Counted from the first letter of the stretch, positions 45,443 through 55,375 are shown. The stretch: DNA of 64,000 nt from Bauldia sp. (GCA_020442065.1 JAGRKZ010000019.1:28816-92815), one strand, 5' to 3'. The notes: generated by a model not told the origin, from the letters alone. A program made the numbers and translations.

Positions 45443-47581
45443 TTATGCCCCTTGTGACTCGAACTCGAGAAGAATGCCCGACTGCGGCCGAAGCGCCGGG
45501 AGCGGCAGGCCGATGCGGAAGATCGCCTCGCCGGTGACAAGACGACCGCCTCCGAGGAGGTCGGACTGCGCGGCCGTCTGCCGGATGAAGTCCGGCGCCG
45601 CCGGATTCAGTAGCCGGATACGGTAGCGGGCCGCCGCGTCGAGACCCGGAACCCTCAGCGGCGGCGGCAGTTCGCGAATTGCCGCCTGTTCCTGGGTAAC
45701 CAACACGGCGGCCTGCCGGCGGTCGAGCGCCGCCACGCCGTACAGCGATCGGCCGTCGTCGGGATCGCGGTGGAACGGACGCCCGCCATGAAAGAGCGGC
45801 CGAAGGCGCTTGTGGATCGTGATCCAGGCTGCAAGTTCCCTGCGGTCGGCTTCGGATAGGCCGACGGGGTCGAGCTCGACGCCGAAATGGAAGGGCAGCG
45901 CGACCAGCGCGCGATAGCCCATCGTCTGGGCGCGGTGGGTCTGATGGTTGGGCGATGCCGAGACATGGGCCCCGACCACTTCCGGCGGCAGGAAAATCGA
46001 AGCGCCCCTCTGGATGCGCTGCCGCTCGGTTGGGTCCGTACAATCGGAGAGCCAAACGCGATGGGCGCGGGCAAGCGCGCCAAAGTCGGCACGGCCGCCG
46101 CCTGACGCGCAGCTTTCGATCTCGACCGCGGGGTGAGCGGATCGGAGTCGGTCCATCAGCGCATAGACGGCTCGCGTTTGTCGGCCCGTCGCCGCGCGTC
46201 CAATCCGATCGCCGGCGGCCGTGAGGTCGCGGTTCATGTCCCACTTGATGGAGGAGATGTCATGACGGGCGAGCACGGCGTCGATTTGGGCGAAGACGTG
46301 ATCGGCGGCTTCAGGCCGGGTCAAATCGAGGACCAGTTGGTGCCGGGACAGGACCAGCGGCCTTCCCTCGACGCCGAGCACCCAGTCCGGATGGGCGCGG
46401 TACAGATCGGAATCGGGGTTGACCATCTCCGGCTCGATCCAGAGCCCGAACTCCATGCCGAGCGACCGGACGTGGGCGATCAGCGGATCGAGGCCGTCGG
46501 GATACTTCCGGCGGTCGACTTGCCAGTCGCCGAGGCTGCTGCGGTCGTCGTCGCGGCAGCCGAACCATCCATCGTCGAGCAGAAAGCGCTCGACGCCCAG
46601 CGCCGCGGCAGCTTCGGCCTGACGCTTCAGACGCTCAACGTCGTGCTTGAAGTAGTTGCCTTCCCAGGTGTTGAGGGTCACCGGCCGCGGCCGCATCCGT
46701 CCGCCCGGCCAGGCAAGCAGCGCATGCCGTACGTAGGCGTGGAAGCTACGAGCAAGTGATTCGAGCCCGCCAGCTCCGTAGGCCATTGTCACGACCGGGC
46801 TGCGATACTCGTCGCCCGCATCGATGATCCACTCGCCCGGCTCGAACAATTCGCCAGCGTGGACGAGGCAGCGGCCATCATCGAGACTATCGAGCGCAAC
46901 AACATGGTTGCCACTCCAGCCCAGATGCAGCCCCCATACCTCACCCGCGTTCTCGGAAAATCCCGGAGTGCCGAGAACGAGCGCCGGGTAGCGATTGTGC
47001 GAGGTCCGCCCGCGCCGGTTCTCGCGGAGCAGAAGCGATGCCGGGCGGACCCCCCGGATCGGTTGGAACTCGGCGCCCCACATGCCGTCGAAAGTGAGCA
47101 GCTCGGTGGCCCGCTCCGGCACCATCATGGTTCCGGCCATCATGCGGTCGAGGATGAACGGCTCCCTGCCTTCGTTGACCAGGCCGCTTCGCATCGTGAG
47201 CGCGCCGCCTGGGTGAAGTTCAAGGTTGATCTCGAGACGGAGGCCAACGATGTCGTCGCGCGCGGCAAGCGTCGCCGACTTCTCATCGCGCACCACGTCC
47301 CAGCCGGTTAAGGACTGGATGAAGTCGCGGCCGGAGCGGTGGCCGGCGAGCGCCGGCCAGCCGAAGAACCCGAGTCCGCCGGTGGGCAGGAGAGTCGCGG
47401 CCGCAACGCTTTCGTCGAGACCATTGATGCGACTCGCGCGCACCGCAAGCGCCTCCGCCGTTGCGTTGTCGAGGGGAGCGGTCAGACGCACACCCCAATG
47501 GAGAAGAAGCGGCATCCCGGTCTCCGGCACGAGCAGCGCGATGCTCGATCCTTCGCCGTCAAGCTGAACCAGTTGGCTCAT
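45443..47581 (-). CDS. GH36 alpha-galactosidase
   Basis: This 712-residue protein has the GH36 layout: an N-terminal beta-supersandwich, then a (beta/alpha)8 barrel with VTLNTWEGNYFKHD, RFLLDDGWFGCRDDDRSSLGDW, FGLWIEPEMVNPDSDLYR, the nucleophile in IKWDMNRDL (Asp448) and the acid/base in LSDCTDP (Asp513 region), ending in a beta-sandwich. It hydrolyses melibiose or raffinose-type sugars in the cytoplasm. ATG 47581 overlaps the permease stop (ATGA); the longer open frame upstream lies over that permease. Confidence 0.95.
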   Translation of the reverse strand: MSQLVQLDGEGSSIALLVPETGMPLLLHWGVRLTAPLDNATAEALAVRASRINGLDESVAAATLLPTGGLGFFGWPALAGHRSGRDFIQSLTGWDVVRDEKSATLAARDDIVGLRLEINLELHPGGALTMRSGLVNEGREPFILDRMMAGTMMVPERATELLTFDGMWGAEFQPIRGVRPASLLLRENRRGRTSHNRYPALVLGTPGFSENAGEVWGLHLGWSGNHVVALDSLDDGRCLVHAGELFEPGEWIIDAGDEYRSPVVTMAYGAGGLESLARSFHAYVRHALLAWPGGRMRPRPVTLNTWEGNYFKHDVERLKRQAEAAAALGVERFLLDDGWFGCRDDDRSSLGDWQVDRRKYPDGLDPLIAHVRSLGMEFGLWIEPEMVNPDSDLYRAHPDWVLGVEGRPLVLSRHQLVLDLTRPEAADHVFAQIDAVLARHDISSIKWDMNRDLTAAGDRIGRAATGRQTRAVYALMDRLRSAHPAVEIESCASGGGRADFGALARAHRVWLSDCTDPTERQRIQRGASIFLPPEVVGAHVSASPNHQTHRAQTMGYRALVALPFHFGVELDPVGLSEADRRELAAWITIHKRLRPLFHGGRPFHRDPDDGRSLYGVAALDRRQAAVLVTQEQAAIRELPPPLRVPGLDAAARYRIRLLNPAAPDFIRQTAAQSDLLGGGRLVTGEAIFRIGLPLPALRPQSGILLEFESQGA

Positions 47582-48429
47582 CCCTTCGTCGCTCCAAGGG
47601 TGAGGCCGGCGATGAAATGACGCTGCATCAGGAAGAACATGAGGACGGGTGGCAGCGCCGCCACGATCGAGCCCGCCGACACGAGCTGCCAGGCGGCGAT
47701 CCACTGGCCATTGAGCGAATAGAGTCCGGCGGTGACCGGCATGGTGTTTTGGCCCTGCGCGAGGACCGTCGCCCAGAAGTAGTCGTTCCACACGAAGGTG
47801 AAGACGAGCACCGCCAGCGCGGCAATCGCCGGACGCATGAGCGGGATCACGACGTGGCGGAAGATCTTCCATTCCGAGACGCCCTCGACACGCGCCGATT
47901 CAACAAGGGCGAAGGGAAGCGACGAGATGAAGTTGCGCATGAAAAGGGTGCAGAAGCCGGTCTGGAATGCGACATGGAACAAGATAAGGCCCAGGGCAGT
48001 GTCGTAGACGCCCGCCCGGAGACTGAGGTCTCGCACCGGAATCATGAGGATCTGGAATGGGACGAAGTTGCCGGCCACGAAGAGGAAGAAGACGATGATA
48101 TTTGCGCGGAAACGGTAGATGGCGAGGGCGAAGCCCGTGAGGCACGACAGCAGGATAGCACCGACCACGGTGGGAATCGTGATCTTGAAGGAATTGAGGA
48201 TGTACCAGCCGATGGGGCTGTCGCGGAAGACGGCGGTGTAGTTCTCAATACCAGCGAAGCGGCTGGGGATGCCGAAATAGTTGCCGGCGGTGAGATCCGA
48301 CCCCGGTCGCATTGACGTCATGGCGACGCCGAGAAGCGGAAGGAGCCAGATGATGAGGGCCACCGGCAGGAGGACCTTGTAGGCGATCCGGACGGGAGCG
48401 GAGACCTTCGCGATCGGCGTGGGGAACAT
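47578..48429 (-). CDS. Carbohydrate ABC permease (MalG-type)
   Basis: This 283-residue protein has six TM segments and the EAA loop EGVSEWKIFRHVVIPLMRPAI at ~190-210, which contacts the ATPase. It is the second CUT1 permease of the galactoside importer, separated by one base from the first permease gene and overlapping GH36 by 4 nt. Confidence 0.95.
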   Translation of the reverse strand: MFPTPIAKVSAPVRIAYKVLLPVALIIWLLPLLGVAMTSMRPGSDLTAGNYFGIPSRFAGIENYTAVFRDSPIGWYILNSFKITIPTVVGAILLSCLTGFALAIYRFRANIIVFFLFVAGNFVPFQILMIPVRDLSLRAGVYDTALGLILFHVAFQTGFCTLFMRNFISSLPFALVESARVEGVSEWKIFRHVVIPLMRPAIAALAVLVFTFVWNDYFWATVLAQGQNTMPVTAGLYSLNGQWIAAWQLVSAGSIVAALPPVLMFFLMQRHFIAGLTLGATKG

Positions 48430-48430
48430 G

Positions 48431-49360
48431 TCAGCCGCTCCGCTCGCGCGTGACCAGGCGGACGACGAAGAACGAAATGAACACCATCATGATGATGAAG
48501 AGCACGGTCGCGATGGCGGCGCCGTAGCCCATCCGGTAGCCGTACTCGGACAGCGCCTGCTCGTACATGTAGAAGGACAGGACGCGCGTGGCGCCGTAGG
48601 GGCCGCCGTCGGTCATGATCGACACGAGATCGAACGACCGGAGCGCCCCGATCACGGTCACCACCAGCGCGATGAAGGTCGCGGGGCGGAGCTGCGGCAC
48701 GACGATCCGCCACAGCATCGACCATCCCTTGGCGCCATCCATCCGTGCCGCCTCGATCTGCTCAGGATTAATGTTGTTGAGACCGGTCAGGTAGAGGATC
48801 ATGCAGTAGGCAATCTGAGGCCACAGCCCTGCCGCGATGATTCCGAACGTCGCGAGATTTTCGTCGGCGAGGATCGCAATCCCCTTGCCCGTCAAGACTT
48901 CGCTCAGCTGATAGAAAAGGCCGAATTCGGGCGCGTAGAACCACGAGAACATCAGCCCGACGACGACCTGGCTGATGACGAAAGGGAAGAAGAACAGCGA
49001 CTTCACCAATCGGATGCCAAAGACCGTCTGGTTGAGGAAGATCGCGATCGCGAGTCCGGCTGGAATGGCCAGGAGGTAGAGCAGAAGCCAGAGGATGTTG
49101 TTATAGATCGAGGTGTAGAACGCCTCGTCATCGAGCAGCTCTACGTAATTGCCGATTCCGATCCAGATGGCCTCGCCGAGCCCGTCCCAGTCGTAAAAGC
49201 TAATCCAGATCGACTGAAAGATCGGGATGATGACGTAGACCAGGAACATCAGCATCCCTGGTGCCAGGAAGAGCCAGGGCGCGAGGCGGCGCTGGTTTTG
49301 CCGCCAGAAGCCCGGCTGGTACGGTTCAACCCTTGGCACGGCCGGATCGACAGCCGACAT
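48431..49360 (-). CDS. Carbohydrate ABC permease (MalF/UgpA-type)
   Basis: This 309-residue protein has six TM segments and the EAA motif EAARMDGAKGWSMLWRIVVPQLRP at ~205-228. It partners the MalG-type permease at 47578. It follows the binding-protein gene after an 80-bp gap holding a GC-rich hairpin. Confidence 0.95.
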   Translation of the reverse strand: MSAVDPAVPRVEPYQPGFWRQNQRRLAPWLFLAPGMLMFLVYVIIPIFQSIWISFYDWDGLGEAIWIGIGNYVELLDDEAFYTSIYNNILWLLLYLLAIPAGLAIAIFLNQTVFGIRLVKSLFFFPFVISQVVVGLMFSWFYAPEFGLFYQLSEVLTGKGIAILADENLATFGIIAAGLWPQIAYCMILYLTGLNNINPEQIEAARMDGAKGWSMLWRIVVPQLRPATFIALVVTVIGALRSFDLVSIMTDGGPYGATRVLSFYMYEQALSEYGYRMGYGAAIATVLFIIMMVFISFFVVRLVTRERSG

Positions 49361-49400
49361 CGCAAAGCCCCTTCTCAGACCTAAGAGTCGAGTTGGACTG

Positions 49401-49426
49401 GACCCGGGTCCGCGCGGGCCCGGGTC
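49401..49426. terminator. Hairpin between binding-protein and permease genes
   Basis: GACCCGGG and CCCGGGTC form a perfect 8-bp stem with a 10-nt GC-rich loop, just after the binding-protein stop. Such hairpins raise the amount of binding-protein mRNA relative to the rest of the operon. Confidence 0.55.
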
Positions 49427-49439
49427 GAAGCGCGGTAGC

Positions 49440-50672
49440 CTATTTGTAGACGCGTGCGCGCGTCTTCTCGAGGCGCTCGAGTATCTGGTCGAGATTGTCG
49501 GGCTTCACCATGAACTCCTGGAAGCCTTCCATCCCCGCCTTCGCCATTTCGGCCGGCGCATCGCGGTCATAGAACTGAGCGAGGGCGTATGCATCGGACA
49601 GCATCGCGAAGCCCGCATCGAGGAACGGGTCGGATGGCTTCTCCGACTGGTTGTTCACCGGCAGCTGGCCGAGAATCTCGTTCCACGAGGACTGCACGTC
49701 GGGACGTGCGACATAGGCCAGGAACTTCTTTGCCTCCTCCGGGTTCTTCGCACCGGAAGGGATGTGGAGCGTGTCGGTCGGGGCGTCCTCGGACATTGGG
49801 ATCCCGGCCGTGATCTCGGGGAACTGGAAGAACCCGAGATTGTCGTCGGTAAGGCCCGCTTCCTTGAGCGGCGCGACGATGAAGTTGCCCATCAGGTACA
49901 TGGCCGCCTTGCCCTGCACGATCTGGGGCATCGCGTCCTGCCAGTCGAGCGCCGCATGGTTCTCGAGGAAGTAGCCCGGGGTGACCAGTTCGCCCCATTT
50001 CTCGAACACCGCCTTCACGCGGGGATCGGTATAGGGGATCTTGCCCGCGGTGAGATCCATATGGAACTCGTAGCCGTTGACGCGGAGGTCGAGATAGTCG
50101 AACCAGCCTCCGGTCGGCCAGAGGGCCTTGGTGCCGATCGCGATCGGCGTGATCCCGGCGGCCTTAAGCTTCTCGCAGGCCGCAACGAACTCCGCCCAGG
50201 TCTTCGGCACCGCAATGCCGTTCTGCTCGAAGATATCCTTCCGGTAGTAGACGCCCCACTGATAGTAGGTATAGGGCACGCCCCACTTCTTTCCGTCGAT
50301 CGTCATCGAGGCGGACGCCGACTTGAGCGTGTCGTTCAAACCGTTCTCCGCCCACACGTCGCTGACGTCCATGAACAGGCCGCTGTTGACGAAGGGCGCC
50401 ATCCGGTTGCCTGCATACCAAGCGGCGACATCGGGAGGGTCAGCAGTCAAAAAGTTCCGAATAGCGGACTTGTAACCTTCGTGGTCGAACTCGTTCCAGG
50501 TGACAGTGATGTCCGGGTTCTCGGCCTTGAAGCCCTCTAAAACGGCTTCGAACGCCTCCTTCGGCGCGGGATCCGACATGTCGGTGTTAATGACGAGCTC
50601 GCCCGCCCATGCCGATCCGGCGAGTGCGAACGAAAGAAGGGCTGCCCCGTAGAGGGACATTCTCGGCTTCAT
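49440..50672 (-). CDS. Extracellular sugar-binding protein of the galactoside importer
   Basis: This 410-residue CUT1 binding protein has a Sec signal (MKPRMSLYGAALLSFALAG, cleavage near AWAG at residue 23), then LVINTDMSDPAPKEAFEAVLEGFKAENPDITV, PPDVAAWYAGNRM, TYYQWGVYYRKDIFEQNG, TWAEFVAACEKLKAAG and GKAAMYLMGNF. ATG 50672 has GGGAGG 8 nt upstream. It is likely to bind alpha- and/or beta-galactosides, given the GH36 and GH42 genes. First gene of the operon, divergent from the AraC regulator. Confidence 0.93.
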   Translation of the reverse strand: MKPRMSLYGAALLSFALAGSAWAGELVINTDMSDPAPKEAFEAVLEGFKAENPDITVTWNEFDHEGYKSAIRNFLTADPPDVAAWYAGNRMAPFVNSGLFMDVSDVWAENGLNDTLKSASASMTIDGKKWGVPYTYYQWGVYYRKDIFEQNGIAVPKTWAEFVAACEKLKAAGITPIAIGTKALWPTGGWFDYLDLRVNGYEFHMDLTAGKIPYTDPRVKAVFEKWGELVTPGYFLENHAALDWQDAMPQIVQGKAAMYLMGNFIVAPLKEAGLTDDNLGFFQFPEITAGIPMSEDAPTDTLHIPSGAKNPEEAKKFLAYVARPDVQSSWNEILGQLPVNNQSEKPSDPFLDAGFAMLSDAYALAQFYDRDAPAEMAKAGMEGFQEFMVKPDNLDQILERLEKTRARVYK

Positions 50673-50820
50673 CGCATTGTCCTCCCAATAGGCCGCAGTC
50701 CGTGCGGCTCGTGTGAGGGTCCACCTGTCGCCGCGTGCGGCTGTGGACCTTGCCGGCACAATGCGCTTACAATCCCGTAGGGGCTACCTCTCTGCGGAAA
50801 AGATCTTCCGGGATCCTAAG

Positions 50821-51846
50821 ATGAACGCGCTCGATCCTCATCGCTTCCCGGTCCCGCGTGACGGAACGATGACGATTACCTTCGACGACCATCGCTTCTG
50901 CGCCGGTCGCGTGAGCGAGGTGGAGGTCATGTCGGCGCCCCATCGCCACAGCCAGTTCGAGATCAATTACGTCCTCAACGGTGAAATGACCTACTGGTTC
51001 GACGGCCGCGAAGTTCGCCTTCGCTCCAGGCAAGTCGGCCTGTTCTGGGGGATGGTTCCCCATCGCACCGTGGGCCATTTGCCAGGAACACGGTTCGTCT
51101 GCCTCTACGTTCCCGTGGCGCTGTTCATGGCAGCGCCGCTCAGCGAGCCGCTCAAGTCGGCACTCTTCAACGGCGCCTTCGCCGCAGCCGTCGGTGGCTA
51201 CGAGAGCGATCCCGCACAGTTCGTGCAGTGGAGGGAGGATCTGCTCGGCGAAGACGGGCGGCTCGAGGCGATCGTCAGAGAGGAACTCGGCGCACGTCTA
51301 CGCCGCCTGGACCACGATGGCTGGAGCGATCTTCGGCAGGCCGCACCGCTTCCGCTCGCCCGGATGCGCGGCGGGCGGGCGCGCTACGACCTCGTCGAGG
51401 CAATGCTTCGATTCATCGGCGAGCATTCGCCGGAGGACATATCCGTGTCGGACGTAGCGCGCGCCGCCGCCCTACACCCAAACTATGCGATGACGCTGTT
51501 CAAGAAGTCGCTTTCCCTCACCATTCTGGAGTACATCACAAGATGTCGCCTGGACAACGCTCAGGCCCGGCTGGTGACGACGAATCTGAGCGTTGCCGAG
51601 ATTGCATTTGCCTCGGGATTCGGGTCCCTTTCCCGCTTTTACGAGGCGTTCCATGATCGCTTCGCGATGAGCCCCGCGCGCTTCCGGCAATGGCAGCGAG
51701 AGGGCATGGCTTCGTCATCCGCTCCCGACCGCAAACAGTCTACGCCGCCACGCCGAGCGGGGAGCGTCGAGATGAAGAAAATGCCTGGACGCGGTCCAGG
51801 GCTGGATGATGCCGGGCACGAACGCAACCGGGCGCGGCGAGCCTAG
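50821..51846 (+). CDS. AraC-family regulator, MelR-like
   Basis: This 341-residue protein has an N-terminal cupin arm (PHRHSQFEINYVLNGEMTYWFDGREVRL, VGLFWGMVPHRTVGH), a pattern resembling the melibiose regulator MelR, and a C-terminal pair of helix-turn-helix motifs (ISVSDVARAAALHPNYAMTLFKKSL, and LSVAEIAFASGFGSLSRFYEAFHDRF). ATG 50821 gives the best N-terminus; in-frame starts at 50713 and 50761 exist. It faces away from the galactoside operon and is likely its activator. The last ~45 residues are basic and unlike the family, possibly an unstructured tail. Confidence 0.88.
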   Translation: MNALDPHRFPVPRDGTMTITFDDHRFCAGRVSEVEVMSAPHRHSQFEINYVLNGEMTYWFDGREVRLRSRQVGLFWGMVPHRTVGHLPGTRFVCLYVPVALFMAAPLSEPLKSALFNGAFAAAVGGYESDPAQFVQWREDLLGEDGRLEAIVREELGARLRRLDHDGWSDLRQAAPLPLARMRGGRARYDLVEAMLRFIGEHSPEDISVSDVARAAALHPNYAMTLFKKSLSLTILEYITRCRLDNAQARLVTTNLSVAEIAFASGFGSLSRFYEAFHDRFAMSPARFRQWQREGMASSSAPDRKQSTPPRRAGSVEMKKMPGRGPGLDDAGHERNRARRA

Positions 51847-52004
51847 GCGCCGCAGTGAGCACGTCCGGTGCAGGCCATACGCCACACTGGAGCAGGGTCT
51901 GCGCCAGCCCGTTCCATACACCGAGAGCGTTGGCGATCAGTGTGGTTTGGCGTGGCGATGCCCCGGGGCAACCGAACGATCTGGGGGAAAATGTTTGATC
52001 TCGG
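51847..52004. other. Spacer between the AraC gene and the recombinase remnant
   Basis: No gene or hairpin of note was seen. The sequence marks the boundary of decayed mobile DNA. Confidence 0.4.
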
Positions 52005-52822
52005 TTACCTTCCCTCTACCACCGATATCATCCCATTTTGCCGGGGTTCGGTCGCAGCGACATCTAAGGCGCTTGGATCGCCCCGGACTTCAATGGGCAT
52101 ACGACCCCGCTCGTTCCCCGGTTTCAACACAACTTCGCTGACGATCTGACGCAGAATTCGCCCCGCTTCGATCTGGATTTCCGGCGAAGTGTTGAGCACC
52201 TCGTCCAAACGGGCCACCCGGCTGCGAAACAGGCGCTCCAGGTCCTTTCCGGCACCGTAGATATCTTGAGACGTGCTATCCTGAAGCCGCTTCAGTTCCG
52301 CCCGAAATCCTTGGCGAACTCACTCCGGAACGCAGGGTCGGACAGGTGTTGCACGACCCCCGACAGAACACGGCGCTCAAGTTCGACTGCCGTGATCTGT
52401 CGACCATTGGCACAAGTTCCCTTTGCTCCATGTGAGGCACAGCCCTACTTCCCGGGCCGGACGATCGTGAACCCGCCCCCGCACTCACCACAGGTCAAGA
52501 GTCCCGACAGCAGACGCTTCGCGCGCCGGGATTTGCGGGATGGCTGCGCACTGAAACGGCTCTTCAAGACCTGGGCCTGGTTCCAGAGGTCATCGGACAC
52601 GACCCTGAGTTCGGGGCAGTCGACTACAATCCACTCTGCGATGGGATTCTCTCGAGACCGCCGCTTGCCAGTCTCGGGATCACGAACCATCCGAAGCCGG
52701 CTGTAGATGAGCCGCCCACGGTACAGTTCGTTTTGCAGGATGCCGTTGCGCCGTGCCCGATGACCGTTGATTGTGGACGCGCTCCACTTACCGCCGCGAG
52801 GCGCCGGAACCTTCTCCCGACG
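52005..52822 (-). pseudogene. Large serine recombinase, C-terminal remnant, frameshifted
   Basis: On the minus strand, translation from about 52822 gives RGGKWSASTINGHRARRNG, ILQNELYRGRLIYSRLRM, then VRDPETGKRRSRENPIAEW, VVDCPELRVVSDDLW and a zinc-ribbon start LLSGLLTCGECGGGFTIV. This is the recombinase plus zinc-beta-ribbon region of a phage/ICE-type large serine recombinase. The end of the protein (RLDEVLNTSPEIQIEAGRIL, then VLKPGNERGRMPIEVRGD) follows in another frame at 52005-52217. The N-terminal catalytic resolvase domain is gone. It is a dead relic of an integrated element. Confidence 0.8.
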
Positions 52823-52881
52823 CGCCCCAGGTGACTGGACTCGGTCCGCGCTCGCAGTGTCGTTCTCGCTGTTCCTCTGGT

Positions 52882-54654
52882 CTAGTGTGGAGGCTTCGAC
52901 CCGGAACCGGCTGCTGACGGAGGCGCCTGCGCTGTCGCAGGTTGTTGGGCGACGGCTGTGAGTCCGTTCAGGTCGCCGCCCTGAAGCCCGAGTTCCTTCA
53001 TCAGTGCATCGATCAGCGGTGCCTGGCTGCGATACCGAAGGGCTGCTGCCACCGCTTGGTCGGCAATACCTCCACTTCCGCCGCCGTCGACACCATTGGC
53101 GCTTGTAGCGTTGCCCAGGCCTTCGACGTGCAGGATCTTGATGCCATCGATATTCTCGATCGGCTTCACCGACTCCGCGATGATTTCCGGCAGCGCCTTG
53201 ATCAGCGCCATGCGAACCTGCATCGCGATCTGCTCGACCGACAGCGCGTTGGCGGCTTCGTTGACGGCCCGGTGGCCTTGCGCCTCGACGCGGTAGACCG
53301 CCTCCAGACCTTCGGCTCGAAGTTTCTCGGCCTGAGCAGCGCCCTCAGCGGAGATCTTGACTTGGGCGGCGGCGGCCTCGGCCGCAATCCGCACCGCTTC
53401 AGCGCGGTCGGCGGCGGCCTTTTTTTCGGCATCGGCGGCGACTACCACGGCGATCGCCTGCTGCTCAGCGAACTTGCGAGCTTCGATCAGCTGAATCAGC
53501 TTCTCGCGCTCGGCAATCTCGTTCTCCTTTGCGGTGATGACTTCCTCGGCGGTCTTTGCCGCGATGGCGCGCGCGCGGTCGGCCTCTGCATCGGCCTCCG
53601 ACTTCTCGCGAGACTTCTGCGCGATGGCGATATCGCGCGCTTGCTCGGCAAGCGAAACCTGCTTGGCCTTCTCAACCGCCGCCGATTCGACCGCCTGCTG
53701 CTTCTGGATGTCGAGCTCCTGCACCTGACGGTCTTTTGCAATTTCGCGCTCGGCGACGATCTGAGCCGACGCGATATCCGCCTCGCGGACCTGCTGCCGG
53801 GACAAGATCTTCGCCTGCTCCGCTTCCCGCTCGCGCTCGGCTTGTTCTCGAGCGATGATCGCCGCCTGTTCGGCAGCACGCGTCCTGATTTCGCGCTCCT
53901 GCTCAAGCCGAGCATATTCCTTGTCACGCGAGATCTGGAACTTCTGCTGTTCGGCGTCGAGGTTCTTGCGCTCGATCAGGACCTGGGTCTCCTGCTCGAT
54001 GTCATTTCGCTTTTTGCGCCGATCCTCGATTGCCTGGGTGAGCTTCGTCAGGCCCTCCGCGTCGAAGGCGTTTTGCGGGTTGAAGAAGTCGCGATTGGTC
54101 TGGTTCAGTCCGGTGAGGGAAACCGACTCTAGCTCGAGACCATTCTTGAGAATGTCTTCGGAGACCGCAGCCTGCACCTTTTGGACGAAATTGACACGCT
54201 GTTCGTGTAGTTCTTCCATCGCCATTTCCGCGGCGACCGCGCGGAGCGCATCAACAAACTTGCCCTCGACAAGCTCTTTGAGATCGGTTGGTTGCATTGT
54301 CCGCCTGCCAAGTGTCTGCGCGGCGTTGGCGATCGACTCCTGGGTTGGCTGGACCCGAACATAGAACTCCACCTGAGCGTCGACCCGCATTCGATCCCGT
54401 GTAATCAGCGCCTGCTCGTCGGATCGATTCACCTCCAGGCGCAGCGTGTTCATGTTGACCGGCACGATCTCATGCAGAACCGGGAAGACGAGGGAGCCGC
54501 CATTCATGATGACGCGCTGACCTCCGAAGCCAGTACGGACGAACGACACTTCCTTGGAGGAGCGCTTGTAGAGCCTCGAAAAGACCAAGCCGATCGCAAG
54601 GAGGGCAAGGAAGATCGCGCCCGCAAATATCAGGGTGTTGGTGATATTGGACAT
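52882..54654 (-). CDS. Flotillin / YqiK-family SPFH protein
   Basis: This 590-residue protein has an N-terminal TM (TLIFAGAIFLALLAIGLVFS, ~7-26), an SPFH domain (~30-210, with SFVRTGFGGQRVIMNGGSLVFPVLHEIVPVNM), a long Ala/Glu-rich coiled coil (~215-480), and a C-terminal Gly/Ser/Pro-rich tail. Flotillins organise membrane microdomains. ATG 54654 has GGAGG 6 nt upstream; a longer open frame lies over the YqiJ-like gene. Last gene of a PspA-linked membrane-stress operon. Confidence 0.92.
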   Translation of the reverse strand: MSNITNTLIFAGAIFLALLAIGLVFSRLYKRSSKEVSFVRTGFGGQRVIMNGGSLVFPVLHEIVPVNMNTLRLEVNRSDEQALITRDRMRVDAQVEFYVRVQPTQESIANAAQTLGRRTMQPTDLKELVEGKFVDALRAVAAEMAMEELHEQRVNFVQKVQAAVSEDILKNGLELESVSLTGLNQTNRDFFNPQNAFDAEGLTKLTQAIEDRRKKRNDIEQETQVLIERKNLDAEQQKFQISRDKEYARLEQEREIRTRAAEQAAIIAREQAEREREAEQAKILSRQQVREADIASAQIVAEREIAKDRQVQELDIQKQQAVESAAVEKAKQVSLAEQARDIAIAQKSREKSEADAEADRARAIAAKTAEEVITAKENEIAEREKLIQLIEARKFAEQQAIAVVVAADAEKKAAADRAEAVRIAAEAAAAQVKISAEGAAQAEKLRAEGLEAVYRVEAQGHRAVNEAANALSVEQIAMQVRMALIKALPEIIAESVKPIENIDGIKILHVEGLGNATSANGVDGGGSGGIADQAVAAALRYRSQAPLIDALMKELGLQGGDLNGLTAVAQQPATAQAPPSAAGSGSKPPH

Positions 54655-54670
54655 GTTCGCCTCCGAGGCT

Positions 54671-55375
54671 CTAGGGCGAGCGGTCCGACATCGCTGCGTT
54701 AACGCTGGCGATGACACGGTAGACGCTGCCGGTCTGCTGTACGATGAGTACTTCTGCGCCCTGACTGAACGTCGCGGCATCCTCGTCGGGCTCGACGAGA
54801 ACGTAGTGCGTTTGCCCGTGGGGGTCGGCGAGCTTCGCCTCGGCAGGCATTCCCCGCCGCGCGGTGCCGCGAGTGACGAGGGCAACCTTGCCGACGAACT
54901 CAGTCTGGCTGACAGCCTCGGACTCCTCTTTGGGCATTACTTTGGCAAGCGCCAAGCCGACGTAGCGTGTCGCGGGAAATGCAGTAGCGAGTGCGGGGAT
55001 GCTGGCCAACACGGCAGGGAGAGAGAAACCGAATATTCCGTCAGCGACCATCTGGACGAAGAAGCCAGCAAGGCCGAAGGCGCACAGGAAGACGATGAGC
55101 AGGACGAGAACAGGCACACGTCCGACGCAAAGCCAGCTCAGAACCTGCGACAGAGGGCCGGGGCCAATGCCATCCGGCGCATGCGCATCGGCGTGGAGCG
55201 GTGATGCGTGCGGACTGAAATCGGCGTCGACGTCGAGGTCAGGAAGTTGGCTATCGATCGCGCCGGAAGCAGAAAACCCCACCAGCAGACCGACGATCTC
55301 GACCACAGCGATTAGGGCCACGAGCAAGATCGCGACAGCAAAGGGCGTATTTCCCGGCGCGAAGAAATCCGTCAT
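54671..55375 (-). CDS. YqiJ/NfeD-like membrane protein
   Basis: This 234-residue protein has an N-terminal TM (FAVAILLVALIAVVEIVGLLVGF), a loop, two or three central TMs, then a C-terminal OB-fold-like domain (FVGKVALVTRGTARRGMPAEAKLADPHGQTHYVLVEPDED) as in YqiJ/NfeD proteins. These are the usual partners of flotillins and may act as their scaffold or regulator. It overlaps the pspA stop by one base (TGATG) and precedes the flotillin gene by 16 nt. Confidence 0.88.
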   Translation of the reverse strand: MTDFFAPGNTPFAVAILLVALIAVVEIVGLLVGFSASGAIDSQLPDLDVDADFSPHASPLHADAHAPDGIGPGPLSQVLSWLCVGRVPVLVLLIVFLCAFGLAGFFVQMVADGIFGFSLPAVLASIPALATAFPATRYVGLALAKVMPKEESEAVSQTEFVGKVALVTRGTARRGMPAEAKLADPHGQTHYVLVEPDEDAATFSQGAEVLIVQQTGSVYRVIASVNAAMSDRSP

